From assembly GCA_018065765.1 (NCBI GenBank), contig JAGHSR010000056.1:1-20438 (forward strand): a stretch of DNA of 20,438 bases, given 5' to 3'. The notes under the pieces were generated by a model. The model was given only the letters and a program-made list of their open reading frames with translations, made no database searches and was not told the DNA's origin. Positions 1 through 8,773 of this stretch are shown here, one piece after another; the first letter of the stretch is position 1, and each line of letters starts with the position of its first letter. Made by a program: the position numbers and the translations under genes. The stretch comes from Candidatus Colicola coprequi. GTDB lineage: Bacteria; Bacteroidota; Bacteroidia; Bacteroidales; Paludibacteraceae.

Positions 1-365
1 ACGGGTTTGTCAAAATCCTGCGAACGCTTCGACCTGAAGTGCCCATCATTATGGTAGAAGGACCTATCTATCCCTACGCAAGACACGATGCTTTCTTCAA
101 AAAATATCTGCCACAGAAAAACGAAGCGTGGCGTATGAATTACGAAAAATTGATGAAAGAAGATCCCAAAGCTCCCATCTACTACGTACCTTGTGACGGT
201 CTGACCGGACCTAACATGGACGGAACAGTCGAGGGTATTCACTTCACCGACTACGGTTTTCGCGCGTACGCGGATATATTAGAGGTGTATATCAAAAAGG
301 CGCTTGACGCAACGGGGGTAGATTATAATCTCATTCCTGCCAATCACTTCCAAAAATACTATTAA
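1..365 (+). CDS. SGNH/GDSL esterase, C-terminal part (5' end outside window)
   Basis: The reading frame is open from the left edge (first full codon at position 3), so this is the last ~120 residues of a longer protein. It contains the final SGNH-hydrolase block: the segment MDGTVEGIHFTDYGF carries the catalytic His, with Glu three residues before it where Asp is usual. It aligns by eye along its length with the C-terminus of the complete esterase at 17942-19057 (shared PIIMV, GP..DGTV.G.H..D.GF, YI.KAL), so the two are paralogues of the GxDLY / Lipase_GDSL_3 type. Such enzymes remove acyl groups, often acetyl, from carbohydrates outside the cytoplasm; the substrate here is unknown. The stop lies 2 nt before the receptor gene, which implies one transcript. 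Confidence 0.85.
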   Translation, partial: GFVKILRTLRPEVPIIMVEGPIYPYARHDAFFKKYLPQKNEAWRMNYEKLMKEDPKAPIYYVPCDGLTGPNMDGTVEGIHFTDYGFRAYADILEVYIKKALDATGVDYNLIPANHFQKYY

Positions 366-367
366 TT

Positions 368-3091
368 ATGCGGCACTACCTTTCTCTTACAATCGCCCTA
401 TTCGCTGTTTTAAACACAGCGCTTGCCGGCATCAAGGTGACGGGCACCATCCTCGACCAACAGACAGATGAAAGTCTGATTGGTGCCAGTGTGATGGAAC
501 AAGGTACTTCCAACGGTACTATCACGGATATCGATGGCAATTTCACTATCACCGTCGAAGAAAATGCCACTCTGGAGATTTCTTACATTGGTTATGCCAA
601 TCACACCATCAAAGTGCGAAAGGCAGGCAGCCTAGGTATCATTAAGTTAGAAAGCGAGGTTGTCACATTGAGCGACGTAACCATCACAGGACAGATGGCC
701 GTTCAACGCAAAACTCCCGTGGCAGTCAGTCAAGTTACAGCACTCGAGATAGAAGAACGACTGATGGGTAACACCGAGTTTGTCGAAGTGCTAAAAAACA
801 CACCGGGTGTTCACTACAACCGCGAAGGGGGCGGCTGGGGTGACTCCGAAATTTATATGCGCGGATTTGATAACACCAACGTGGCTGTGCTGGTCAACGG
901 TGTACCTATGAATGGTATGGAAGACAGTAAAGTCTACTGGTCCAACTGGCAAGGTTTGGGCGACGTTACCAGCGTTATGCAAACGCAACGCGGACTGGGT
1001 GCTGCCAAGATGAGCGCTCCGTCCGTTGGAGGTACCATCAATATCATCACCAAGGGAATAGATGCAAAAAAAGGCGGTCATATCAGTTATGCGCTCGGAA
1101 ACGATGGTTTCAACAAAGTCATGTTCACGGTCTCTACAGGACTGATGAAAAACGGATGGGCTGTTACTGTCTTGGGGTCGAAAACATGGGGAAACGGCTA
1201 TATTATGGGGACTGACTTCAGTGGTTATAGTTATTTTGCTAACATCAGCAAACGTATCAACGAGCGCCACCAGCTCTCCCTTACCGGTTTCGGTGCTCCT
1301 CAATGGCACAACCAACGCGCCTACCAGAATGGTCTGACCATGTCTGAGTGGAATTCCATCAAGAGGTATATGAAAGATGGCATGCACTGGACACGCTACA
1401 ACCCTATGGTGGGACATTTGAACGGAGAAAAGTTCAACGCGAATCATAACGTATATCACAAGCCGCAAATTTCGCTCAACCACGTTTGGCAAATCGACCA
1501 CCAATCGTCACTCTCCTCTTCTGCCTATGTGAGCATAGGACGAGGTTACGGACTAACGGCAGAGAATGGCCTCAACTCCACCCTCACCTACTCCGACCTC
1601 ACTTCTGCTGCCACCTATGGCAAACTCAAGAAGAAATTCTGGGTCGATGCTACCGGTGAATTTGACTACGATGCAGTGGTGGCAGCCAACCAAGCCAGCG
1701 AATACGGGTCTGAGATTGTGCTCTGCGAGAACCGCAACTACCACAACTGGTATGGTGTCACCTCTACCTATAGCAATCGTTTGAAAGATATGATTGATCT
1801 GACAGCCGGTATTGACGTTCGCTACTATGAAGGCATACATAATGCCGTTATATGCGACATGTTGGGCGGCGCTTATTACATAGATGCAACCCGCAGCGGC
1901 AGTGCGATTAAGGCAGAATACAATTCTCGCAAAAACGACCCGGCATGGGTGAATGAGAAACTCGGCATTGGTGATGTCTGCTATCGAGACTACACCGGCT
2001 ACGTAGTCCAAGAGGGGGCGTTCTTGCAGGCTGAATACAGCAAGGATGCGTGGTCTGCTTTCGTCAATGGCGCCGTCAATCTCAACCACTACTGGAAATA
2101 CGACCGCTACTACTACGATGCTGCCCATGCCCGTTCCAATACACTCACTTTCGTGGGTGGAACCATCAAGGCGGGCGCTAACTACAACATCAACAACCAT
2201 AACAACATCTACCTCAATGTAGGTTATATCTCCCGTGCACCTAAGTTCGACAAGGGCGCTTTCATGAATGCCTCCACTTCCAATGTGGAGAACCGTGAAG
2301 CACGCAACGAACAGGTTGCCTCTGCTGAAATCGGCTACGGTTTCCACAACGAGTTTGTCAATATCGCCGTCAACGGATATTTCACCGAATGGATGGACAA
2401 GACCATGACAGCATATACCACACTTGACAACCAATCGACCGGATACCTCAACATGACCGGTGTCAATGCACGACACATGGGGCTGGAGTTTGAACTGAAA
2501 TCTTGTCCGACCAGGTGGTTGGAAATCAACGCCATGCTCTCCATTGGCGATTGGCAGTGGGACAAAGACGGAGTAAAGGGTTACTACTACGATGAGCAGG
2601 GCACTCCTGTTTCCAAAACCGGTACATTCACCACGGCCGGAGCAGAAGACCATGCCTGGGCTATGATTAACATGAAGGGCATCAAAGTTGGCGGCAGTGC
2701 ACAAACAACGGCTAACTTAGGGGTGACATTCAAGCCATTCAAGGGATTCCGCATTGGGGCAGAATATACGCTGTACGACCGCAACTATTCGTACTACAGT
2801 TTCTCCGGTTCAAACCTGAGCATCAACAAGAGTGTTGACGTCATGGCTCCAATGAAACTGCCTACCGGCGGGCAAATGGATATGCGTGCTTCTTACTCTT
2901 TCCCATTAGGCAAGTGCAATGCCACTATCTCCGGCAATATCAACAATGTGCTTGATCAAATCTATATCGAAAAAGCATGGAACCCTTCCACTGTTACTTC
3001 TGCATCGGTCACCGAAGCGAATATGGACAACATCTATATGTTCTTCTCCTACGGCAGAACATGGAACATACGCCTCAAAGTAGCTTTCTAA
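368..3091 (+). CDS. TonB-dependent outer-membrane receptor with carboxypeptidase-regulatory-like N-terminal domain
   Basis: A 907-residue outer-membrane active transporter. Residues 1-20 form a signal peptide ending TALA. A carboxypeptidase-regulatory-like beta-sandwich follows (about 22-105, with the typical GTSNGTITDIDGNF and ISYIGY segments), then a TonB-box-like stretch (VVTLSDVTITG). The plug domain spans about 118-230 (VLKNTPGVHYN, IYMRGFDNTNVAVLVNGVPM, VGGTINIITKG). The remainder is an aromatic-rich beta-barrel ending in Phe, as expected for Bam-dependent insertion. Length is normal for the family. It starts 2 nt after an esterase gene and ends 27 nt before a lipoprotein gene. No SusD homologue is adjacent, so it is not a classical SusCD polysaccharide pair. 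The ligand is unknown. Confidence 0.95.
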   Translation: MRHYLSLTIALFAVLNTALAGIKVTGTILDQQTDESLIGASVMEQGTSNGTITDIDGNFTITVEENATLEISYIGYANHTIKVRKAGSLGIIKLESEVVTLSDVTITGQMAVQRKTPVAVSQVTALEIEERLMGNTEFVEVLKNTPGVHYNREGGGWGDSEIYMRGFDNTNVAVLVNGVPMNGMEDSKVYWSNWQGLGDVTSVMQTQRGLGAAKMSAPSVGGTINIITKGIDAKKGGHISYALGNDGFNKVMFTVSTGLMKNGWAVTVLGSKTWGNGYIMGTDFSGYSYFANISKRINERHQLSLTGFGAPQWHNQRAYQNGLTMSEWNSIKRYMKDGMHWTRYNPMVGHLNGEKFNANHNVYHKPQISLNHVWQIDHQSSLSSSAYVSIGRGYGLTAENGLNSTLTYSDLTSAATYGKLKKKFWVDATGEFDYDAVVAANQASEYGSEIVLCENRNYHNWYGVTSTYSNRLKDMIDLTAGIDVRYYEGIHNAVICDMLGGAYYIDATRSGSAIKAEYNSRKNDPAWVNEKLGIGDVCYRDYTGYVVQEGAFLQAEYSKDAWSAFVNGAVNLNHYWKYDRYYYDAAHARSNTLTFVGGTIKAGANYNINNHNNIYLNVGYISRAPKFDKGAFMNASTSNVENREARNEQVASAEIGYGFHNEFVNIAVNGYFTEWMDKTMTAYTTLDNQSTGYLNMTGVNARHMGLEFELKSCPTRWLEINAMLSIGDWQWDKDGVKGYYYDEQGTPVSKTGTFTTAGAEDHAWAMINMKGIKVGGSAQTTANLGVTFKPFKGFRIGAEYTLYDRNYSYYSFSGSNLSINKSVDVMAPMKLPTGGQMDMRASYSFPLGKCNATISGNINNVLDQIYIEKAWNPSTVTSASVTEANMDNIYMFFSYGRTWNIRLKVAF

Positions 3092-3118
3092 TAAATGACA
3101 ACGACAACCGCAACGATT

Positions 3119-4900
3119 ATGAAAAAGTATATATTAAGTTTATTAACTCTCACGCTCATGTCCTCATGTGCGGAATGGACGATGCGCCAGATTGAGGACG
3201 AATTGAAAACCACTGACCTAAGCATCGCCGATGCCCGCCAATTCAGTTACACCATGGAAGCATCCGACTATGTCAAAGTCTCTTCTTTGGACGCAAACAA
3301 GGCATTGGCACTCAGTCTGGACGATGACTCCACTGCTTATAATGCTCTGCAACTCATTGGCAAGAACAAATGTTTTACGGAGGAGGCAAGTGCTGATATG
3401 TACGTTCCCAATTTCATTGCCAACAAGTACCCGCAACTCAGCAGCGGCGCTCAATGTCAGGTTACCTACAACCTGTGGGATGGCAAGAGTTATGCCTCTG
3501 ATCTCGTATATGCAGGAGCAGCCTACACACTCACACAGGCTGACTATAAAATGATTTGGAATGGCAAGGGTGCCGAATATGTCAACGCAGAAACGGAGAC
3601 GATGCTCCCAGAGTATCTCAAGCAGAAGTTCCCTACCGCTACGGAAGGCAAAGTGATTCTTCTCAAATACATCTGGCAGAACATCACTCCCGACACTATA
3701 TATGCTGACCTGTCCTACCATTGCTCTGTCAAGGACCTGCTTTTCTTACAGGAGACAGTGGAACATGAGTTGACCGGCAAAGTAGGAACTGTCAAATCCA
3801 CCATCTATGGTCGTTTCTACCTTCTGGACGGAACGGATAGCGTCTATGTCAACGGTATCACGGATGAAGACGGCAATAAGGTTTGGAAAGACAAAGGCAT
3901 TCAAACAGGCGATATGATAACCGTCAAGGGGCGTCTGAATGTGGACGGCACAGAACCTCTGTTCAACGATGCCGTTTATGTCAGCCACACTCCCGCCAAC
4001 AAACAACCTCATCGTCAACCTCAACAATCAACAATCAGCAATCAACAATCAACAATCAAAAATGTGGCCTATGTGCTGCAAAACGGAGAATGGGTGATTT
4101 ATACCAACGACCAATATACCGCTGTGGTTACAGTTCCTGTGGAAGTGTACACTTCACTCGGAAGCGAGAATATCAGCGATCCAGCCACAACCGTCAACAC
4201 CTATCTCAAGAGCGTTTATCCTTATGCAGCCGTTGATGACGAATATTTCGTCATTTATGTAGGTTCCGGTTTGGCAGGAGATGTGTTCACCTACGACGGA
4301 ACGGACTGGGTGATGGATGACGGGTATGTGGACGAGACCATGACCTTCGTTCTGAAAGCCGCGTGGGAGGCTGATATCTCTACCTATCTCAAAGAACCTT
4401 TCCTGGGACATGGGCAGGGAGATTTCACTATACAGAATGTGCTTCTCACCGGTGCACTGACCTATGTTTGGGCGTATAGTTCCAGCTACGGAATGAAAGC
4501 CAGCGCGTACTACAACAGTTACAATCCTGCCGAGTCTTGGTTGATCTCTCCCACCATCAAACTCAAGAAAGCCAAGAACCCCGCTCTCATCTTTGACCAA
4601 GCCAGCAAATATGCTGCCGATTTCAGTCAAGAATGCACAGTTTGGGTTACAACCTCCTTCACAGGTGATGTGACCACCTCCGAATGGAAACAATTGCCGT
4701 GGCTCAAAAACGAAGACGGTTCGCTCAATGTGCCCGACGGCTCCAGTTGGACTTTCCAAAGCAGCGGCGAGATGCCACTGACGGACTACATTGACCAAAC
4801 CATCGTGATTGGTTTCCGTTACATATCCACAGAGACAGCAGCAGCCACTTGGGAAATTCAGAACCTGCTCGTTCACGAATTGGAAATGGACGGAGATTAA
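3119..4900 (+). CDS. Surface lipoprotein with OB-fold-like and choice-of-anchor-J-like domains
   Basis: 593 residues from the ATG at 3119. I prefer this to the ATG at 3095 because MKKYILSLLTLTLMSSC then gives a clean lipoprotein signal with the lipobox Cys at residue 17. The body shows three related short segments (near residues 96, 163 and 359) of the form P.(Y/F)(L/I)...(Y/F)P followed by a V.Y strand. An OB-fold-like segment lies at about 223-290 (GTVKSTIYGRFYLLDG ... GDMITVKGRL). The C-terminal beta-rich domain, about 441-590 (ESWLISPTIKL, IGFRYIS, WEIQNLLV), resembles choice-of-anchor-J modules of secreted Bacteroidota proteins. A Gln/Ser/Thr/Asn linker at 301-315 is encoded by 7-bp tandem repeats. 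It probably sits on the outer membrane beside the receptor encoded just upstream. Its ligand is unknown. Confidence 0.88.
   Translation: MKKYILSLLTLTLMSSCAEWTMRQIEDELKTTDLSIADARQFSYTMEASDYVKVSSLDANKALALSLDDDSTAYNALQLIGKNKCFTEEASADMYVPNFIANKYPQLSSGAQCQVTYNLWDGKSYASDLVYAGAAYTLTQADYKMIWNGKGAEYVNAETETMLPEYLKQKFPTATEGKVILLKYIWQNITPDTIYADLSYHCSVKDLLFLQETVEHELTGKVGTVKSTIYGRFYLLDGTDSVYVNGITDEDGNKVWKDKGIQTGDMITVKGRLNVDGTEPLFNDAVYVSHTPANKQPHRQPQQSTISNQQSTIKNVAYVLQNGEWVIYTNDQYTAVVTVPVEVYTSLGSENISDPATTVNTYLKSVYPYAAVDDEYFVIYVGSGLAGDVFTYDGTDWVMDDGYVDETMTFVLKAAWEADISTYLKEPFLGHGQGDFTIQNVLLTGALTYVWAYSSSYGMKASAYYNSYNPAESWLISPTIKLKKAKNPALIFDQASKYAADFSQECTVWVTTSFTGDVTTSEWKQLPWLKNEDGSLNVPDGSSWTFQSSGEMPLTDYIDQTIVIGFRYISTETAAATWEIQNLLVHELEMDGD
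4023..4064 (+). repeat. Heptameric tandem repeat (AACAATC x5 plus a degenerate unit) inside a coding sequence
   Basis: Six consecutive 7-mers: AACAATC, AACAATC, AGCAATC, AACAATC, AACAATC, AAAAATG. The array lies in the linker between the OB-fold-like and C-terminal domains of the lipoprotein and encodes alternating STI and NQQ residues. Six units (42 nt) keep the frame. Gain or loss of one unit would shift it. Other 7-bp arrays occur in this window at 12803-12893 and 13553-13727. Confidence 0.9.
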
Positions 4901-4962
4901 TTGTTGATGCTAAAAACAAATCAAAAAAAACAAATATTAACCAATTTAACAAACAAAAACAA

Positions 4963-6468
4963 ATGAAAAAACTATTTACAATTTGTGCAGCCATCATGGT
5001 TGCCATGTCGATGAGTGCTGCAGTCACTCCTATGACCGTAAAGCAGGCTTATGATGCCGCCGTTTTACTTGGTTCCGGCGTAACAGGAACTGATTCTGTA
5101 GCCGTCACTGGCTATGTTACCACCACCGACGGTAAGATTTCCAAAGGTCAACAGGTTTTCTGGATGGATGACGAGAAAGGAAGCAAACAAACATTTGAGG
5201 CTTACTGGTGCAATCTTCCACAAGAGTGCATTGACAAAAATCAACCACTTAACCCCGGTGATAAAGTTACTATTACAGGTGTGTTAATGAACTATAATGG
5301 TACAACCATGGAAATGAAAAACGGTGATGTTAAAATCCTTGAGCGCGCCGTCTTTAAGGTGGATACCATTTCTGTAACCGTTTGCGAGGCCATTGAAGAA
5401 GGTGAAGCCTTGACTAATGGAGCCAACACACAAGATGTATTTGATATCGTGGACGTTGTGGCTACCACTCCTACACAAAATGACACCTATCACACACAAA
5501 CATTCTATATGAACTGCACAGACAGCACCAAGTTGCAAATTTACAACTGCACCGTTCACGGCGACTATGTAGCACTCAACGACACCGTTCATGTATGGGG
5601 CAAACTGAAAAAATACGGAACACAGGTGGAACTCGTCGGCGAAATCGAATTCGTTGCCAAAGGTCAAGCGATTGATACGACCGACATCACTGTTGCCCAA
5701 GCTCTTGAGTATGGTGCAAAACTGGATAGCGCTACTTACAGCAAAGAAGTTTATGCCGTTACCGGCTATGTAACTAAAATCGCCTCAGCCTACAACGAGC
5801 AATACAAAAACATGTCCTTCTATATGTGCGATGCACTATCCGACAGCGTATATCAGTTCGAGGCTTATCGTATCAAGGTAACTGAGCCGGTTGTAGTAGG
5901 TTCCAAAGTTCGCGTGGCAGGTATGCTCAAAAACTATGTTAAGGACGGCAAATCCACTATCGAAATCGAAAATACCGATGTAGAAGTGATTACGGCTGCC
6001 AAGGAGATAGCCAACCTCAATCCCGCTAAAATACCTTTCAATAACGAAACATACTTTTTGGTCAATGCTGACAACAGTCAGAACGATGAAGGAGACTTCT
6101 ACGCAGTAAGTGTGGCCATCGCTCATCCTTTGGCTGTCGGTGAATTCTTCTACACCAAAGAGGACGACTATGCCAATGATGCAACCTATGTTTGGCAACG
6201 TGTCGGTGGATCGTTGGATAAGACTTTGGCTAACCAAATAGGCTTTGTTCGAGGCAGTTACGACAATACCCGTCTGACTATGGAGTGCGTTCTGACCAAA
6301 GCTGACATGAGCAACATCTATCATTTCACTATGGACACTGACCCTTCTACCGCTTTGGAGAAGGTTGTTTTTGAGAACAGCAACACTCAAAAAATGATTA
6401 TCAACGGTCAACTCTATATCGTTCGTGATGGTGCTATTTACAATGTAATGGGCGCTCAAGTGAAATAA
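4963..6468 (+). CDS. Secreted protein with three OB-fold-like repeats
   Basis: 501 residues from the ATG at 4963. Upstream in-frame starts lie inside the preceding gene, whereas 4963 follows an A-rich leader and begins a signal peptide (MKKLFTICAAIMVAMSMSAA). Three tandem OB-fold-like modules follow, at about 23-130, 135-235 and 240-345. Each has an opening V..A......G strand-helix, a V.GYV or equivalent strand, a middle strand such as QVFWMDD or MSFYMCD, and a closing GD/GSKV.(I/V).G.L..Y segment. A less recognisable region (350-475) leads to a short C-terminal tail, NGQLYIVRDGAIYNVMG, of a kind I associate with exported Bacteroidales proteins, possibly a secretion or anchoring signal (inference). 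Last gene before the 6504 terminator, so it is co-expressed with the receptor and lipoprotein. Function unknown; OB folds here may bind oligosaccharide rather than nucleic acid. Confidence 0.85.
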   Translation: MKKLFTICAAIMVAMSMSAAVTPMTVKQAYDAAVLLGSGVTGTDSVAVTGYVTTTDGKISKGQQVFWMDDEKGSKQTFEAYWCNLPQECIDKNQPLNPGDKVTITGVLMNYNGTTMEMKNGDVKILERAVFKVDTISVTVCEAIEEGEALTNGANTQDVFDIVDVVATTPTQNDTYHTQTFYMNCTDSTKLQIYNCTVHGDYVALNDTVHVWGKLKKYGTQVELVGEIEFVAKGQAIDTTDITVAQALEYGAKLDSATYSKEVYAVTGYVTKIASAYNEQYKNMSFYMCDALSDSVYQFEAYRIKVTEPVVVGSKVRVAGMLKNYVKDGKSTIEIENTDVEVITAAKEIANLNPAKIPFNNETYFLVNADNSQNDEGDFYAVSVAIAHPLAVGEFFYTKEDDYANDATYVWQRVGGSLDKTLANQIGFVRGSYDNTRLTMECVLTKADMSNIYHFTMDTDPSTALEKVVFENSNTQKMIINGQLYIVRDGAIYNVMGAQVK

Positions 6469-6503
6469 GTAGCGAAATCATTCTATAAAGCAAAATTAAA
6501 AGA

Positions 6504-6547
6504 GGCTGTCTGCCATCGTTTTTCGTGGTAAGACAGCCCTTTTATTT
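6504..6547 (+). terminator. Rho-independent terminator after the receptor operon
   Basis: Perfect 8-bp stem GGCTGTCT (6504-6511) / AGACAGCC (6531-6538), extended inside by a partial CCA..CG / CG.TGG pairing around a T5 loop, and followed by CCTTTTATTT. It lies 36 nt after the stop of the OB-fold protein. Upstream A-runs could allow weak function on the other strand. Confidence 0.85.
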
Positions 6548-6576
6548 GTGTCGATAGTTAGTTGGCATGATATTTG
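6545..6576 (+). promoter_or_regulatory. Probable Bacteroidota sigma-ABfr-type promoter for the vWA protein gene
   Basis: TTTG at 6545-6548, then exactly 20 nt, then GATATTTG at 6569-6576. The -7 box differs from the TAnnTTTG consensus only in its first base. It directly follows the terminator and lies 39 nt before the ATG at 6615. A promoter here rules out the upstream in-frame ATG at 6567 as the start. Confidence 0.5.
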
Positions 6577-6614
6577 AAGATGAAAAACAAACAGTAATAC
6601 ATCTTACATTCATT

Positions 6615-8555
6615 ATGAAAAAAATCATCGCCAGTATCTTTTGCATAGCCGTTGCCATCAGTTCGGTAGCTTGTATTAAAAGTCAAAAATCGGAGGGTAA
6701 AAATCAGGCATCAACACATAGAGGGCTCTCCCCTACTCTTGCAGAAAAAGAATATTTCTTTGTAGAAGACAGTACCGGTGCATTGATTCCAAATGCGACC
6801 ATCACTTTCGGACACGGAGGCCAACAACTTACCACGAGTTGGGATGGCAGGTTCGTCATCAGTCCCGAGCAGTTAGCCAACTCCTTGCCGGTGAGCATCA
6901 CAGCACGTGGTTTTGACACACTCAACACCACACTCACACAAAGTACACCTCACACACTGATATTAAAGCAGATAGAACGTGTCTATGATGACAACATCTT
7001 ATATGCGAGATCCAGCACCATCAAATCAAGAGCATCAGGACGTGCTGACATGGCTGTCAAAGCCATGTACGACCATACAGAGGTCATTCCATCTCCAATG
7101 GTAGAAACATATACGACAGATGAGGTTGCCATAGAAGAATCCGGCATAGCAGACAAACCGGCAGTTGCCAACAATATCAGCGCCGGTAAACTCACAGCCG
7201 GAGAGGTAAACGACTTCGCCAAGTGGCATCTTTGGGACAAGGTAATCAACCAATCGCACAAACAGTTTGTCGGCACATGGAAGATTTACACCAACCAACG
7301 TTATGTGGCTCAAGTAACCAATCGACGAGGGTTTCCTATCACCGACATGCAGGTTCGTTTGACCGATAATCAAGGCAATACGCTTTTCTCAGCCATGACC
7401 GACAACACAGGACGTGCCGAATTGTGGTTATGTCGCGACTCGAATGCCCGAAACGAACCGGTTCTTATTCAAGTAGGGAACAAAAAACAAACCGCCAAAC
7501 GCTTTGCCGAAGGGTTGAACCAATTTGTTTTGAACGAAGAATGTTATGTCCCCTCTATTGCCGATGTGTTCTTTATCTTCGATGCCACAGGCTCTATGGG
7601 CGATGAATTACAATATCTGCAGGCAGAAATGAAAGATGTGATTCAACGTTCACAATCCGCCGTGGAGGGACTGAACATTCGCACAGGAGCTCTTGTCTAT
7701 CGCGATGTTAATGATGATTACGTGACTCGCATCTCACGTCTGAGCGACGATATACAAACAACGCAAAACTTCATCGATGCACAACAAGCAGGTGGAGGCG
7801 GTGATTATGAGGAAGCCATTCCTGAAGCGTTGATGGCAACCATTAACGCTGCCAACTGGAGTACAGAGGCTCGTGCACGCATCGCCTTCCTGATACTGGA
7901 TGCACCCTGCCACCGAGATTCCGCCACAGTACAACTGCTCCGTGAACAGATAATCAATGCCGCTTCTATGGGGATTCGTATTGTCCCCATCGTGTGCAGT
8001 GGGCTGCAAGAGAGTGGCGAATTGCTGATGCGATCTATTGCACTCATTACCAATGGAACCTCGTGCTTCCTGACGGACGACTCAGGCATCGGACACACGC
8101 ACCTCAAACCCACCACCGACTCACTCATAATGGAGCATTTAAACGACATGATGGTCCGCACCATTATCTCCTTCACCCGCATGCCGGATTGTGATGTCAG
8201 CGATTGGGCAGAGGAAGCTAAAGAGGAGCGAGGAATAGAGCAATTCCTGCCTGCACCTTTTGATGTCGATGATTTGGATTCCGTTCCTACCGTATTGCCT
8301 GCAGAACCCACGACTCATATTCTGCAAGTTCGCCCCAATCCGTGCAAAGAGTATTGTTTGGTAGATATGCCGAAGGGGGTAGATGCTCTTTGGCTATGTG
8401 ATGTTAGTGGCAAGACCATCCGTTCATTCGTCAGACAAGATACAAACACCCAACGCATGCGTGTTGATATGAGTTACTTGTCAACTGGAGTGTATTTCTT
8501 CAAAGCGTTCTACTCCGGTCAATGGCACACCGCCAAGGTCATTAAGGTTCACTAA
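6615..8555 (+). CDS. von Willebrand factor A domain surface protein with T9SS C-terminal sorting tail
   Basis: 646 residues from the ATG at 6615. An N-terminal export signal ends in SSVAC, which would read as a lipobox. Two carboxypeptidase-regulatory-like or Ig-like beta modules follow: FVEDSTGALIPNATITF near residue 50 and VTNRRGFPITDMQVRLTDN near 235. The vWA domain starts near 315, with a MIDAS-type metal site DATGSMGDE (Asp at 323) and later GGGGDYEEAIPEAL and FLILDAPCH segments. Residues 570-646 (VRPNPCKEYC ... LCDVSGKTIRS ... LSTGVYFFK ... KVIKVH) match the type A sorting domain used by the Por/type IX secretion system. It is therefore exported and probably attached to the cell surface, perhaps binding protein or matrix partners through the metal site. 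Monocistronic by context. Confidence 0.9.
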   Translation: MKKIIASIFCIAVAISSVACIKSQKSEGKNQASTHRGLSPTLAEKEYFFVEDSTGALIPNATITFGHGGQQLTTSWDGRFVISPEQLANSLPVSITARGFDTLNTTLTQSTPHTLILKQIERVYDDNILYARSSTIKSRASGRADMAVKAMYDHTEVIPSPMVETYTTDEVAIEESGIADKPAVANNISAGKLTAGEVNDFAKWHLWDKVINQSHKQFVGTWKIYTNQRYVAQVTNRRGFPITDMQVRLTDNQGNTLFSAMTDNTGRAELWLCRDSNARNEPVLIQVGNKKQTAKRFAEGLNQFVLNEECYVPSIADVFFIFDATGSMGDELQYLQAEMKDVIQRSQSAVEGLNIRTGALVYRDVNDDYVTRISRLSDDIQTTQNFIDAQQAGGGGDYEEAIPEALMATINAANWSTEARARIAFLILDAPCHRDSATVQLLREQIINAASMGIRIVPIVCSGLQESGELLMRSIALITNGTSCFLTDDSGIGHTHLKPTTDSLIMEHLNDMMVRTIISFTRMPDCDVSDWAEEAKEERGIEQFLPAPFDVDDLDSVPTVLPAEPTTHILQVRPNPCKEYCLVDMPKGVDALWLCDVSGKTIRSFVRQDTNTQRMRVDMSYLSTGVYFFKAFYSGQWHTAKVIKVH

Positions 8556-8712
8556 GACAAACTGCCCCTTTTTACCTTCTTTGAAATGCAAATAGCACAA
8601 AGCACACATTGGCTCATGTGAACAAGTTCTCTACCCCAAGCGTGCCTTGCAATTGAGGTGAAGTCATCTATCTCGCCCACAAACAAATGTACGTTTTTTC
8701 TTTACGCACAAA

Positions 8713-8745
8713 AAAAGTTGCTGATCATATCCATCAGCAACTTTT
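8713..8745. terminator. Bidirectional terminator between convergent genes
   Basis: Perfect 13-bp inverted repeat AAAAGTTGCTGAT (8713-8725) / ATCAGCAACTTTT (8733-8745) with a 7-nt loop. On the minus strand the stem is followed by a T-run and lies 28 nt after the stop of the His-rich protein gene. On the plus strand it is followed by CTTTATT and lies 157 nt after the vWA gene stop. The remainder of the 8556-8773 gap shows no gene that I can support. Confidence 0.9.
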
Positions 8746-8773
8746 CTTTATTATCAAACACGGTCTTGTCATT

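Noticed and set aside
1553..2704. Long minus-strand open frame (383 codons) opposite the TonB receptor, and another at 791-1504
   Set aside because: The products show no recognisable domain and mirror the codon pattern of the clear receptor gene on the plus strand.
3095..3118. Start of the lipoprotein at 3095
   Set aside because: It would place a Thr-rich stretch before an otherwise ideal lipoprotein signal; the ATG at 3119 is preferred.
4154..4876. Minus-strand open frame of 240 codons opposite the lipoprotein
   Set aside because: No signal or domain; antisense shadow of a well-supported gene.
8684..8712. Minus-strand TACATTTG considered as a promoter for an antisense RNA against the vWA gene
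   Set aside because: The only upstream TTTG-like box is at 17-nt spacing, and the strong terminator just upstream is the better explanation of this region.
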